DNA of 64,000 bases from CAWCDJ01 sp963796675 (GTDB lineage Bacteria; Acidobacteriota; Terriglobia; Bryobacterales; Bryobacteraceae). The notes beneath the pieces were generated by a model. It worked only from the letters and a program-made list of their open reading frames with translations, was not told the origin of the DNA and ran no database searches. Below are positions 52,841-61,721 of the stretch, piece after piece (the stretch's first letter is position 1; each line of letters opens with the position of its first letter). The position numbers and the translations under genes were made by a program. The DNA lies in assembly GCA_963796675.1 (NCBI GenBank), contig CAWCMS010000009.1:124001-188000 (forward strand). The letters are read 5' to 3'.

Positions 52841-53988
52841 GTTCTCCATCCACACTTTCGCTCGGTGAAGCGCGGCGGCTGGCGCTGGCCGCGCAGGGCT
52901 TCGATCGCGTGCGTCCGAAGCGCGCCACCGTGCGCCACCTGCGCGAGACCATACGCAAGCTCGGCCTGCTGCAGATCGATTGCGTCAACGTGGTGTGCCC
53001 GGCGCACCAGATGGTGCCGTTTTCGCGCGTCGGACCGTACGATCGCGACGCCTTCTACCGGCTGGTCTATCACAGCGGCGAATTCGCCGAGCACTGGGCG
53101 CACGAAATCTCGATCGTGCCCGTGGAAAGCTGGCCGCTGCTGCGCTACCGCCGCGAGACCGACCGCGTACGGCCCTGGGGCTTCGCCAAGGTGCTCGAAG
53201 AGCGCGCCGAATATGCCGCCTGGGTGCTCGAAGAGGTGGGACGCCGCGGACCGCTTGCGGCCGACGACCTGCCGGCTCCGGACAGCACCGACCCTCGCGT
53301 CCCAGGCGCGTGGATCGGCACCGTGATGCGCGGCGTGCTGGAAGCGCACTTCCTGCGAGGCGCCCTGGCGGCCGCGGGCCGGCGCACCGACTTCTCGCGC
53401 CTCTACGACCTTTCCGAACGCCTGCTTCCGCGTGAGCACCTGTGCCGCCAGGTGACGTATGACGAGGGCCGCCGCACGCTTCTCCTGCAAGCCGCGCGCG
53501 CCCACGGCGTGGGCACCGCGAAGGACCTGGCGGATTACTTCCGCATGCCCGTGACCGACGCCAAACCGCGGTTGCGCGAGCTGGTGGCATCGGGTGAGCT
53601 CGAAGAGGTCCGGGTGGAAAGCTGGCGCGAGCCTGCGTATCTCGACCCGTGCGCGAAGGCGCCGCGCGAAGTCGATACGGTCGCCCTGCTTTCGCCTTTC
53701 GACCCGCTGGTGTGGTGCCGCCCGCGCGTGGCACGCCTCTTTCAATTCGATTACCGCGTGGAGATTTTCGTGCCTCCCGCGAAACGCCGGTACGGCTTCT
53801 ACGTGCTGCCGTTCCTCTGCGGCGACCGGCTGGCCGCCCGCGTCGATCTGAAGGCCGACCGTACCAAAGGCCGCCTGCGCGTGCTTGGCAAGTGGTTCGA
53901 AGGCCGCCGCACGGCGCCGGTCGCGGACGCGCTCTCCACGGAACTGCGGCTGCTCGGCGAATGGCTGGAGCTGAAAGTTTCCTCCTGA
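52837..53988 (+). CDS. winged-helix DNA glycosylase of the YcaQ/AlkX family
   Basis: 383 residues from GTG 52837. HTH_42-family protein: N-terminal helix-turn region RHLRETIRKLGLLQIDCVNVV carries the QxD motif (Q46-I-D48), which in YcaQ/AlkX is catalytic for unhooking interstrand crosslinks; the sister AlkZ group has QxQ. Also VGPYDRDAFYRLVY, AHEISIVP and C-terminal SPFDPLVWCRPRVARLF. Role in repair of alkylated or crosslinked DNA is inferred from the motif. Coupled to the phosphoesterase gene. Confidence 0.88.
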   Translation: MSSPSTLSLGEARRLALAAQGFDRVRPKRATVRHLRETIRKLGLLQIDCVNVVCPAHQMVPFSRVGPYDRDAFYRLVYHSGEFAEHWAHEISIVPVESWPLLRYRRETDRVRPWGFAKVLEERAEYAAWVLEEVGRRGPLAADDLPAPDSTDPRVPGAWIGTVMRGVLEAHFLRGALAAAGRRTDFSRLYDLSERLLPREHLCRQVTYDEGRRTLLLQAARAHGVGTAKDLADYFRMPVTDAKPRLRELVASGELEEVRVESWREPAYLDPCAKAPREVDTVALLSPFDPLVWCRPRVARLFQFDYRVEIFVPPAKRRYGFYVLPFLCGDRLAARVDLKADRTKGRLRVLGKWFEGRRTAPVADALSTELRLLGEWLELKVSS

Positions 53989-53995
53989 GGAGCCG

Positions 53996-54775
53996 TCAGC
54001 CGAGTTTCACCGCCAGCATCGAAATCGAGCCGCCGTCGACGCCTTCCACCGGGAAAGACACGGCGTCCGCCGACTGCCGCGAGGCAAGCACGTAGATGAG
54101 CGGCAGAAAGTGATCCGGCGTGGGGATCGCAAGATGCGCATCGCGTCCCAGGGCTTCGTAACGGACGAGCGGGTTGTGCTCCCCCGCGGCGATCATCTGG
54201 CGCGCCTGCTGTTCGAAGCGCACTGCCCAATCGTAGGGCTCCACGATGTGCCGCCCCCAGGCATACGCGTGCAGGTTGTGCACCAGGTTGCCGCTGCCCG
54301 CGATCAGCACGCCTTCGTCGCGAAGCGGAGCGAGTTTGCGGGCAATCTCGTAGTGAACGCTCGCGGGCTGCGTCTCGTCGATACTGAGCTGCACCACCGG
54401 AACATCGGCGTCCGGGTACATGTGGCACAGCACCGACCACGCCCCGTGATCGAGCCCCCACGAATCGTCGAGCGAAACCGGCAGGGGCGCGAGCAACTGT
54501 TGCACGCGCCGCGCCAGCGCGGGGTCGCCCGGAGCCGGATATTGCACCTGGTATAGCTCGCGCGGAAAGCCGCCGAAATCGTGGATGGTCCGCGGCGCCG
54601 TCGAGACGGTGACGCCCGTCTGCGGAACGAACCAGTGGGCCGAGATGCACAGCACCGCCCGCGGCCTCGGCATATCGCGGGCAAGCGCGGACCAGGCCTC
54701 GGTGTACGGATTGCGGTCGAGGGCGTTCATGGGGTTGCCGTGACCCAGGAAGAGAGCGGGCATCAGCTCGGACAT
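53996..54775 (-). CDS. 4,5-DOPA dioxygenase extradiol (YgiD-like, LigB fold)
   Basis: 259 residues. LigB-family metal ligands are in FLGHGNPMNA, ISAHWFVP and GNLVHNLHAYAWG, with the catalytic-region DHGAWSVLCHMYP between. E. coli YgiD opens the ring of L-DOPA between C4 and C5; here only the family is secure. Ends seven bases from the glycosylase gene (convergent) and is divergent from the PadR gene. Confidence 0.92.
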   Translation of the reverse strand: MSELMPALFLGHGNPMNALDRNPYTEAWSALARDMPRPRAVLCISAHWFVPQTGVTVSTAPRTIHDFGGFPRELYQVQYPAPGDPALARRVQQLLAPLPVSLDDSWGLDHGAWSVLCHMYPDADVPVVQLSIDETQPASVHYEIARKLAPLRDEGVLIAGSGNLVHNLHAYAWGRHIVEPYDWAVRFEQQARQMIAAGEHNPLVRYEALGRDAHLAIPTPDHFLPLIYVLASRQSADAVSFPVEGVDGGSISMLAVKLG

Positions 54776-54798
54776 GTCTCTATTTTCGCGCGCCGGGC

Positions 54799-54839
54799 TT
54801 TACCTTCGGACACCTCTCCTATAGAATGTCTGTACGACA
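54799..54839 (+). promoter_or_regulatory. possible promoter and PadR operator
   Basis: TTTACC (54799-54804), a 15-base spacer and TATAGA (54820-54825) give a weak promoter. TGTCTGTACGACA at 54827-54839 has TGTC/GACA arms and abuts the ATG of the PadR gene; PadR proteins often bind dyads of this kind at their own promoter. Both are tentative. Confidence 0.3.
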
Positions 54840-55175
54840 ATGCCGCCGCCATCCAATACCGCACTCCTGCAGGGAACTCTCGACGTACTGATTCTGAAAG
54901 TGCTGGCGCTCGACCCGATGCACGGCCTCGGCATCTCTCGGCGGATCGCGCAGGTCACCGGCGGGACGTTCCAGGTGAAGCCGGGGTCGCTGTTTCCGGC
55001 GCTCCATCGCATGGAGGAAGCAGGATGGTTGAGTGCGGACTGGGGCGAATCGGAAAACGGCCGGCGGGCTAAATATTACCGGCTCACCAGAGCGGGGCGG
55101 CGGCAACTTAAAGAGGAGACCGCGCAGTGGGAGCGCATCGTAGCCGCCATGTCCAGCGCACTTGAAACGACATAA
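54840..55175 (+). CDS. PadR-family transcriptional regulator
   Basis: 111 residues. Winged-helix core: LLQGTLDVLILKVLALDPMHGLGI, then KPGSLFPALHRMEEAGWLSADW and RRAKYYRLTRAGRRQL. PadR members repress adjacent transport genes and release on ligand binding. The permease gene starts 18 bases downstream, so this regulator probably controls it. Confidence 0.93.
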   Translation: MPPPSNTALLQGTLDVLILKVLALDPMHGLGISRRIAQVTGGTFQVKPGSLFPALHRMEEAGWLSADWGESENGRRAKYYRLTRAGRRQLKEETAQWERIVAAMSSALETT

Positions 55176-55193
55176 TCCAGGCGAGGTACCGCT

Positions 55194-57848
55194 ATGCTGT
55201 TGTGGCACCGGGTAAAGATTCTTTGGCGCAATCTGACGCGGAAACAGGCGGTCGAGGACGATCTCGACCGTGAACTCCACGCCTATCGCGAAATGGTGGA
55301 GGACGAGAAGCTTCAGGCTGGTTCCGAACCAGCCACCGCGCGCCGCGAAGCCTTGATGGAACTCGACGGCGCCGAACGGATCAAGGAAGAAGTTCGGGAT
55401 GTCCGGCTCGGCGTGACGCTGGAGTCGATTCTCGCCGATCTCCGGCAATCGATGCGCGGCTTGCGCCGGAATCCCGGCCTCACGATTATGGGCGCGCTCA
55501 TGCTGGCGCTCGGTATGAGCGCCGCCATCGTGATGTTCAGCATCTTCTATGCGGTGCTCGTACAGCCGCTGCCCTTCCGGGATTCCGGCCGTCTCGTCCA
55601 GATCTGGGAGACGCGACTGCAGCGTGGCATCGACCAGGCCTCCTTCGGCGAGGCGAATTTTTGGGACGTGCGGCGTTACAGCCACTCGTTCGAAGAAGTC
55701 GCGGCCGGGCACTACAACGAAGCCAACCTGACTGGCAGCGGGCCGGCCGAAAAAGTGACCGCGATGCTCGTGACCGCCGGCTTCTTCCGTACTCTGGGAG
55801 TGTCGCCGGTACTCGGCCGCGATTTCACGTACGAAGACGACCGGAACGGCCTCGAAAACCGCGTGGCCATGCTCGGCTACCGGTTCTGGAAAGATCATTT
55901 CGGCGGAGATCCCGCCATTGTAGGCCGAACGCTCCGGCTGGACGGGCGCGACTGCACGGTGGTGGGCGTTCTCCCGCCCGGAGAGCCTTGGATCGATAGC
56001 CAAATGTACCTGCCGTTCGGATATCGCGCAGACGCCAACCGCGGCAGTTGGGAATACGACGTGATCGGCCGCCTGAAACCCGGCGCGACGATTGAATCTG
56101 CTCGCGCCGACCTCGGACGTCTCGCGCCGGTGCTGGCGCAGGACTGGCCGCTCGAGGATCGGGGAATCGGATTCCGCCTGGCGCCTTCGAGCACCTGGGT
56201 GGCGGGCGGCAATACACGCCGCGCGCTCTGGGTGCTGCTCGGAGCGGTGACGTTCCTGCTTCTGATCGCCTGTCTCAATATCGCCAATCTGCTACTGGCG
56301 CGCGGCACGGCCCGGCAGCGCGAGATCGCGGTCCGTACCGCTCTCGGCGCGGGCCGGACGCGGATCGTCCGCTTTGTGATGATGGAAGCGCTGCTGCTTT
56401 CCTCATGTGGCGCGGTGTTGGGCCTGGCTGTCGCGGACCTCGTGCTGCGCGGCGTCCGGACATTGGAAATCGGTGGCGTGCCGCGGCTCGCCGAGGCCGG
56501 ACTCAATCCGTGGGTTGTCGCATTTGCGGCCTTGATCGCGATGCTGACCGGTGTGTTCTCCGGACTCGCGCCCGCGTTGCAGGCGCCGTCCGCGGGACTA
56601 GCGTCAACGCTGCGCGAAGGCGAGCGTCAAACCGGCAGCCGCCGGCAGGGGCGTCTGCGAGCCGTGCTGGTGACTGGTGAGGTCGCGCTTTCGTTCCTGC
56701 TGCTGGCCGGCGCGGGTCTATTGCTCCGCAGCTTCACGCAACTGATGAGCGTCGACACCGGGTTTCATACCGCCAACCGCCTGGTCTTTTCCGTAAACAT
56801 GCCCGGCTCGTATGGGGAGCACCAGGTTGGCAAGCATTTTCTCGACCGCTTCTTTGAGCGCTTAGCCGGTACGCCCGGAATCGTCGCTGCCGGAGCGGTC
56901 TATCCGCGGCCAGTCGAAGGGGGCAACCCCGGCATGGGATTTGACGCCGCGGTTCCAGCGGCGGGAGCGGCGCAGCAGGCGGCTCCCTGGGCCGGATGGC
57001 GAGTGGTGACGCCCGGCTATTTCCGCGCCGCCGGCCTGACTCTGCTTCGCGGCAGGTTGTTTCGCGAAGACGATCAGCCGGTCTGGGGGCAGCCCGGCCG
57101 GCCGAACCCGGCGCCGCGCGTCGTCATCAGCCAGCGGCTGGCCAAGCTGGTCTTCCCGAATCAGGACGCCGTCGGCGCCCACGCGACGCTATGGAAAGGC
57201 CAAAGCAACATGGACGCCGAGGTAGTCGGGGTAGTGGCCGACAGCCGCGAGCGCGGACCGGCAAACGACCCGGCGCTGACGGTTTATCTTCCTTACGGCG
57301 CCAATGCCTTGCCTTCGGAGTTTGTGATCCAGACACGCGGCAACCCCGTGGCCATGGCCCCGGAGATTCGAGCGATCGTCGCCGGCCTGGACCCGAATCT
57401 GCCCGTTTCCGACGTGCGCTCATTCGAAGACGTGGTGCACCGTTCACTGGCGCCGCAGCGCTTTAACGCCATTCTGGCGGCAGTCTTCGGCTGCCTGGCG
57501 CTCTTGCTGGCGACGTCGGGAATCTACGGCGTGCTGTCGTACTCCATCAGCCGGCGCACCTCCGAGATCGGTTTGCGTGTAGCCTTGGGAGCCACCAGGA
57601 ACAGCATCCTGCGGATGGCCGTGGTACAAGGTTTGCGTCCCGTGCTGGCTGGAATTGCATTGGGCGCAATCGGAGCCGCATGGCTTTCGCGCTTCCTCGT
57701 CTCGCTGCTCTACGGCGTTCGACCCTTCGACGCGCTCACCTATGCGGCCGTCGCCGCGCTCGTGTTTCTGACGGCGGTGGCTGCGTGCTGCGTACCGGGA
57801 TGGCGCGCCATGCATACCGATCCGGCGGTGGCGCTTCGCGGCGAATAG
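55194..57848 (+). CDS. MacB/FtsX-type orphan permease (ADOP), first module
   Basis: 884 residues. An N-terminal charged helical prefix (about 1-75, LDRELHAYREMVEDEKLQ) precedes two MacB-periplasmic-core plus FtsX repeats: TM near 95-117, periplasmic domain, three TMs at 340-480; then a second TM, periplasmic domain and three TMs at the end. This double layout without its own ATPase is the 'acidobacterial duplicated orphan permease' form. Role in efflux or lipoprotein-type export is assumed from the MacB relation. Regulated presumably by the PadR gene upstream. Confidence 0.88.
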   Translation: MLLWHRVKILWRNLTRKQAVEDDLDRELHAYREMVEDEKLQAGSEPATARREALMELDGAERIKEEVRDVRLGVTLESILADLRQSMRGLRRNPGLTIMGALMLALGMSAAIVMFSIFYAVLVQPLPFRDSGRLVQIWETRLQRGIDQASFGEANFWDVRRYSHSFEEVAAGHYNEANLTGSGPAEKVTAMLVTAGFFRTLGVSPVLGRDFTYEDDRNGLENRVAMLGYRFWKDHFGGDPAIVGRTLRLDGRDCTVVGVLPPGEPWIDSQMYLPFGYRADANRGSWEYDVIGRLKPGATIESARADLGRLAPVLAQDWPLEDRGIGFRLAPSSTWVAGGNTRRALWVLLGAVTFLLLIACLNIANLLLARGTARQREIAVRTALGAGRTRIVRFVMMEALLLSSCGAVLGLAVADLVLRGVRTLEIGGVPRLAEAGLNPWVVAFAALIAMLTGVFSGLAPALQAPSAGLASTLREGERQTGSRRQGRLRAVLVTGEVALSFLLLAGAGLLLRSFTQLMSVDTGFHTANRLVFSVNMPGSYGEHQVGKHFLDRFFERLAGTPGIVAAGAVYPRPVEGGNPGMGFDAAVPAAGAAQQAAPWAGWRVVTPGYFRAAGLTLLRGRLFREDDQPVWGQPGRPNPAPRVVISQRLAKLVFPNQDAVGAHATLWKGQSNMDAEVVGVVADSRERGPANDPALTVYLPYGANALPSEFVIQTRGNPVAMAPEIRAIVAGLDPNLPVSDVRSFEDVVHRSLAPQRFNAILAAVFGCLALLLATSGIYGVLSYSISRRTSEIGLRVALGATRNSILRMAVVQGLRPVLAGIALGAIGAAWLSRFLVSLLYGVRPFDALTYAAVAALVFLTAVAACCVPGWRAMHTDPAVALRGE

Positions 57849-57851
57849 CGG

Positions 57852-58631
57852 CTACGCCGATTTGCAGCGCGCCGCCAGGAGGCCGGTGGCCTGCGCGAGG
57901 TCGATGTCCGCGACGAGCAGCCCGGGCTTTCCGTAGGGCTGCCAGCAGAGCAGAGAGCCATCGGGACGGGCGACGGCCGAGGTGATCGCAGCGCCTTCGC
58001 TCGCGCAGTTCACCGAGGCGAAGTAGCAGGTGTTCTCCGCGGCGCGGCACAGCACGGCCTTCTCGTGAAACGAGTTTGCCGGGTCGCCGAAGCTAGACGG
58101 CCTATAGCCGCCCGGTTCAGCTTCGTGGAAATGCGGATGGAAGACAATCTGCGCGCCGCGACGAGCGGCCCAGCGCACCGTTTCGGGGTAGCGCCATCCT
58201 TCGTGACAGATGGCGATGCCGAATTTCAGAGGGCCGCTCTCGAAGACGTGACGCTCGGTGCCCGGCGAGTAGATGCCGTCTTCGGATGGGTCGAGTTGCA
58301 CTTTCTCCTGGAAGCCCGCAACGGTGCCATCGCGCTGAATGACGATCGCGGCGATCCGCGGTAAGCCATCGACCAGGCGCTCCGTCCCGAGGATCACCGC
58401 GACGTTCGCCTTCGCTGCAGCCACCGCGATGCTCGACCACGCCTGATCGAGAAACGCGGCGTCGGGCGGCTCCACACTTCTGCCCAGCGCCCGGTATCCG
58501 GGCACGTAGCATTCCGGAAAGCAGACGATGTCGGCGCCCGCCGCGCCGGCCTGTGTGACAGCCTCGACGGCGAGCGCGACCGACTCCTCACGGGTCGAAG
58601 GAATCGACACATTGGCAAGTGCGATGCGAAT
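57852..58631 (-). CDS. carbon-nitrogen hydrolase (nitrilase superfamily), probable AUU start
   Basis: About 259 residues if it starts at ATT 58631-58629; this is six bases after a perfect CAGGAGG and restores the family N-terminus (I)RIALANVSIPS. The first standard codon, GTG 58610, has no Shine-Dalgarno and would remove the first beta strand. The catalytic triad is visible: Glu in VCFPECYVPGY, Lys in FQEKVQLDPSEDG and Cys in IAICHEGWRYPE. It hydrolyses a nitrile or amide; substrate unknown. Lies downstream of the second ADOP gene on the same strand, so likely in its transcript. Confidence 0.87.
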   Translation of the reverse strand: MRIALANVSIPSTREESVALAVEAVTQAGAAGADIVCFPECYVPGYRALGRSVEPPDAAFLDQAWSSIAVAAAKANVAVILGTERLVDGLPRIAAIVIQRDGTVAGFQEKVQLDPSEDGIYSPGTERHVFESGPLKFGIAICHEGWRYPETVRWAARRGAQIVFHPHFHEAEPGGYRPSSFGDPANSFHEKAVLCRAAENTCYFASVNCASEGAAITSAVARPDGSLLCWQPYGKPGLLVADIDLAQATGLLAARCKSA

Positions 58632-58659
58632 CGTGGGCCTCCTGAGTTCGATTTTATCT

Positions 58660-61299
58660 TCAGTCGTGCCGCAGAGCCGAGAGCGGATCGAGCCGCGCGG
58701 CGCGGAGAGACGGTGCGAGGCAGGCCAGCACGGCCGCCGCGGCCAGGATCAGCACCACTCCGAGAATCGCCAGAGGGTCCGTCGCCGGCACGCGGAACAC
58801 CTCGCTGCGAATGAGTTTCGTCAGGATGAAACTGCCGGCGAGGCCGGCGGCCAGTCCGCCTGCTGCGAGGCGCGCGCCCATCTGCAGCATCAGGCGGAGC
58901 ACGTCGGCGCGGCCCGCACCGAGCGCCATGCGGATTCCGATCTCGTGCGTGCGCCGGGCCACCGTGTACGAGAGCACGCTGTAGATGCCGATGGCCGCGA
59001 TGGCGAGCCCCAGCAACCCAAAAAAGGTGAAGAGCGCCATATTGAACCGCGGCTGCACGGTCTCAAAACCGAGCACCTCTTCCATCGTGATAGGCCGACT
59101 GAGAGGCTGGTCCTTATCGATCGCGCGCACCTCGCCGCGCACGGCGTTGAGCAGGAGCATGGGCTGCGCGGACCGGGTCCGCACGGCCAGCGTGCGCCCG
59201 GTAGGCGCCACCAGCGTGTAGGGGATGAACGCGGCGGGCAGCGGCGGATTGCTAAGACCGTCGTTCCGTGTATCGGCCAGGATGCCGATCACTTCGACGT
59301 CGGGCGATTCACCTGGGGATGCCAGCGCGCCCACCGGCTTCGCCAGCACATCGAGCCGCAAATGGCCGCCGATCGGACTTTCGCCCGCGGGCCACAATTT
59401 GGCCGCGGTTTCGTTGATCAGAGCCACGGGCGCGGCGCGTGCGATCTCCGGCTCGCTCATCTGGCGGCCCGCACGCAGAGCGATACCGAGGGTCGGCGCA
59501 TAGTTCCGGCTGATCAGTCCGAGCAGGATACGCCGTGTATCCGCCTGCGGATGGCCAGCGATCGAGAAACTGGATTGCGGGCCGCCGAACGGGAGGCCGC
59601 CGTTACCGATCGCGGCCGATTCCACACCCGGCAAGGCCGAGACCCGCTCGAGGACGTTCCGCGCGAAGCCGATCCGCTGCTCGTAAGTCGCGTACCGTTT
59701 GGGTGGCAGTTGCAACCCGACCATCAGCACACGGTCGGGCTGGAAGCCGAGGTCGATGTGCTGGAGATCGACGAAGCCGCGAATCGTCAGACTCGCGCCC
59801 ACCAGCAGGATGACCGCCAGCGCCACCTCCACCACTACCAGGACACTCCGCGCGCGTCCGCCCGTCGCTCCGGCTCCCGTGCGGCCGGCATCTTTCAAGG
59901 TACCGACGAGGTCGGGCCGCGAGCAGCGCAGCGCGGGCACAAGTCCGAACAGAATGCCGGTCAGCACCGAGACTCCGGCGGAAAAGAGCAGCGCGTATGC
60001 GTTCACCGTGATCCGCGCCTCGTTCGGAACGAAGAAGGCCGGCATCAAGGCAACGATCGCCCGCGTGATCCCCAGGGCGAACAGCACTCCCAGCACGCCG
60101 CCGGCGAGCGAGAGCACGACGCTTTCTGTCAGCAACTGCCGGAAGACGCGGCCGCGCGCCGCACCGATCGACATCCGCACCGCGATCTCGTGCGTACGCG
60201 AAGCGGCTCGCGCCATCTGCAAGTTCGCCACGTTCGCGCAGGCGATCAAAAGCAGGAAGCCGACGGCTCCGAACAACAGCGTGAGGCTGGCCTGCATGGC
60301 GCCCGAGGCCACCGTGATATCCATGTAGTTAATCAGCGACGTGGCGAAACGCTGTTTGGGAAAGTTCTCCGGATGCGCCTTCGCCAGTTCGAGGTTGAGC
60401 GACTGCAGTTGTTCGGCCGCCGCGGTTGCCGCCACGCCGGGCCGCAGCCGCATGATCGGCGCCACCATCAGGTCGTCGCGCAAGGTGAGCGGCATCGGCA
60501 GCCAACCGCCGTCGTTAGTCCACCAACCGAAGCGAGGCGGCATGACGCCGATGACGGTGCGCGGGATGTCGTTCAGCACGAGCGTCTTGCCGAGAGCATC
60601 GGGGCTCCCGCTGAAGAGGCGCTGCCAGGCGCCGTAGCTGAGCACGATCACGCGTTCCGGTTCTCCTCCCGGCCGCACGTCCGAAGCTTGAATCGTGCGG
60701 CCGAGCAGCGGCTTCACACCAAGAAAGTGGAACCCGTTCGGAGTCATCAGGACAGCCGTGAAATTCTCCACGCCGTGCTCGCCCGTGAGCAAGTCGTTCT
60801 CGGGACCAGTAGCCATCGAGTCCGAAAACGCGGACAGCTTCTGCACTTCGAGAAAGTCGCGCAAGTGGTAGGGACTGAAGCCGCGGGCCGGTTGGCGGAC
60901 GTCGTGCACCTGGGGAGCCCAGATCTCGTTCGGCTGCGCATACGGATATGGCGAGATCAGGACGCAGTAGATGACGCTGAACATCGCGGTAGTCGTGCCG
61001 ATGCCAAGGGCCAGAGAAAGCAGCGCGACCAGTGATGTCCCGGGGCCCTTGCGGAGCATGCGTAAGGCGTAGCGGACGTCGTGGAGCAGCAGTTCCAGCC
61101 AGCCGATGCTGTTCATGTGATAGATCTCCTCGCGAATCTGAGTGGTGTTGCCCAGCTTGCGTTGCGCTGCGCGGCGCGCTTCCTCCGCCGTCATGCCGCG
61201 AGCGATGTTATCGGCGGTTTCCATGTCCAGATAGTTTTCGATCTCGCTGGCACGTTCCGCGTCCCAGCGTTTGCGGCGAAAGTAGCGGTTCCAACCCAT
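58660..61299 (-). CDS. MacB/FtsX-type orphan permease (ADOP), second module
   Basis: 879 residues from ATG 61299 (GGAGGAG lies nine bases upstream; GTG 61305 is too close to it). Same plan as the first ADOP: helical prefix (ERASEIENYLDMETADNIARG), TM at about 90-112, periplasmic MacB domain, three TMs, and a second repeat ending with DPLSALRHD. Sequence is clearly diverged from the other copy, so not a recent duplication. Six bases after the PadR gene, same strand. Confidence 0.88.
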   Translation of the reverse strand: MGWNRYFRRKRWDAERASEIENYLDMETADNIARGMTAEEARRAAQRKLGNTTQIREEIYHMNSIGWLELLLHDVRYALRMLRKGPGTSLVALLSLALGIGTTTAMFSVIYCVLISPYPYAQPNEIWAPQVHDVRQPARGFSPYHLRDFLEVQKLSAFSDSMATGPENDLLTGEHGVENFTAVLMTPNGFHFLGVKPLLGRTIQASDVRPGGEPERVIVLSYGAWQRLFSGSPDALGKTLVLNDIPRTVIGVMPPRFGWWTNDGGWLPMPLTLRDDLMVAPIMRLRPGVAATAAAEQLQSLNLELAKAHPENFPKQRFATSLINYMDITVASGAMQASLTLLFGAVGFLLLIACANVANLQMARAASRTHEIAVRMSIGAARGRVFRQLLTESVVLSLAGGVLGVLFALGITRAIVALMPAFFVPNEARITVNAYALLFSAGVSVLTGILFGLVPALRCSRPDLVGTLKDAGRTGAGATGGRARSVLVVVEVALAVILLVGASLTIRGFVDLQHIDLGFQPDRVLMVGLQLPPKRYATYEQRIGFARNVLERVSALPGVESAAIGNGGLPFGGPQSSFSIAGHPQADTRRILLGLISRNYAPTLGIALRAGRQMSEPEIARAAPVALINETAAKLWPAGESPIGGHLRLDVLAKPVGALASPGESPDVEVIGILADTRNDGLSNPPLPAAFIPYTLVAPTGRTLAVRTRSAQPMLLLNAVRGEVRAIDKDQPLSRPITMEEVLGFETVQPRFNMALFTFFGLLGLAIAAIGIYSVLSYTVARRTHEIGIRMALGAGRADVLRLMLQMGARLAAGGLAAGLAGSFILTKLIRSEVFRVPATDPLAILGVVLILAAAAVLACLAPSLRAARLDPLSALRHD

Positions 61300-61305
61300 G
61301 CCCAC

Positions 61306-61659
61306 TTACTCCTCCGCCGGACGCAGCACGCGGTTGACGGCTTCGACCAACCGCTCCCAACGGTTGGTATGCTCCGCCAGTTGTTTGCGCCCGGCGGCCG
61401 TCAGCCGGTAGTAGCGGGCGCGCCGGTTGTTTTCCGAGGTTCCCCAAAAAGAGGCAATCCAGCCGCGATCTTCCAGGCGGTGCAAGGCCGGATACAACGA
61501 CCCGTGCTCTACCTGTAGAACATCTTCCGAACGCTGCTCGATGACGTGAGCGACCGTATGGCCATGAGCCGGCCCGGGAACGAGCGTCTGCAGGATGAGC
61601 AGGTCCAGAGTGCCCTGCAGCATGTCTCCGGAGAGCGGATGGGAGTCGCGGTTCGCCAT
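61306..61659 (-). CDS. PadR-family transcriptional regulator
   Basis: 117 residues, LQGTLDLLILQTLVPGPAHG, VEHGSLYPALHRLEDRGWIASF and RRARYYRLTAAGRKQLAEH. It resembles the other PadR in the window and stands in the same place, just before an ADOP gene. A TATACT box inside the palindrome AGTATACT lies about 20 bases upstream of the ATG and may serve as promoter and autoregulatory site. Confidence 0.93.
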   Translation of the reverse strand: MANRDSHPLSGDMLQGTLDLLILQTLVPGPAHGHTVAHVIEQRSEDVLQVEHGSLYPALHRLEDRGWIASFWGTSENNRRARYYRLTAAGRKQLAEHTNRWERLVEAVNRVLRPAEE

Positions 61660-61721
61660 AAATGAATACCGCAGTATACTCCACTAGACGATCGACCGGG
61701 ACTAATGGTTAGTCAGAAAGA

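Noticed and set aside
58528..61035. An 835-codon open frame on the plus strand opposite the second ADOP gene.
   Set aside because: It is the mirror of a well-supported permease; its product is His/Arg/Gln-rich without domains, as expected for a high-GC antisense shadow.
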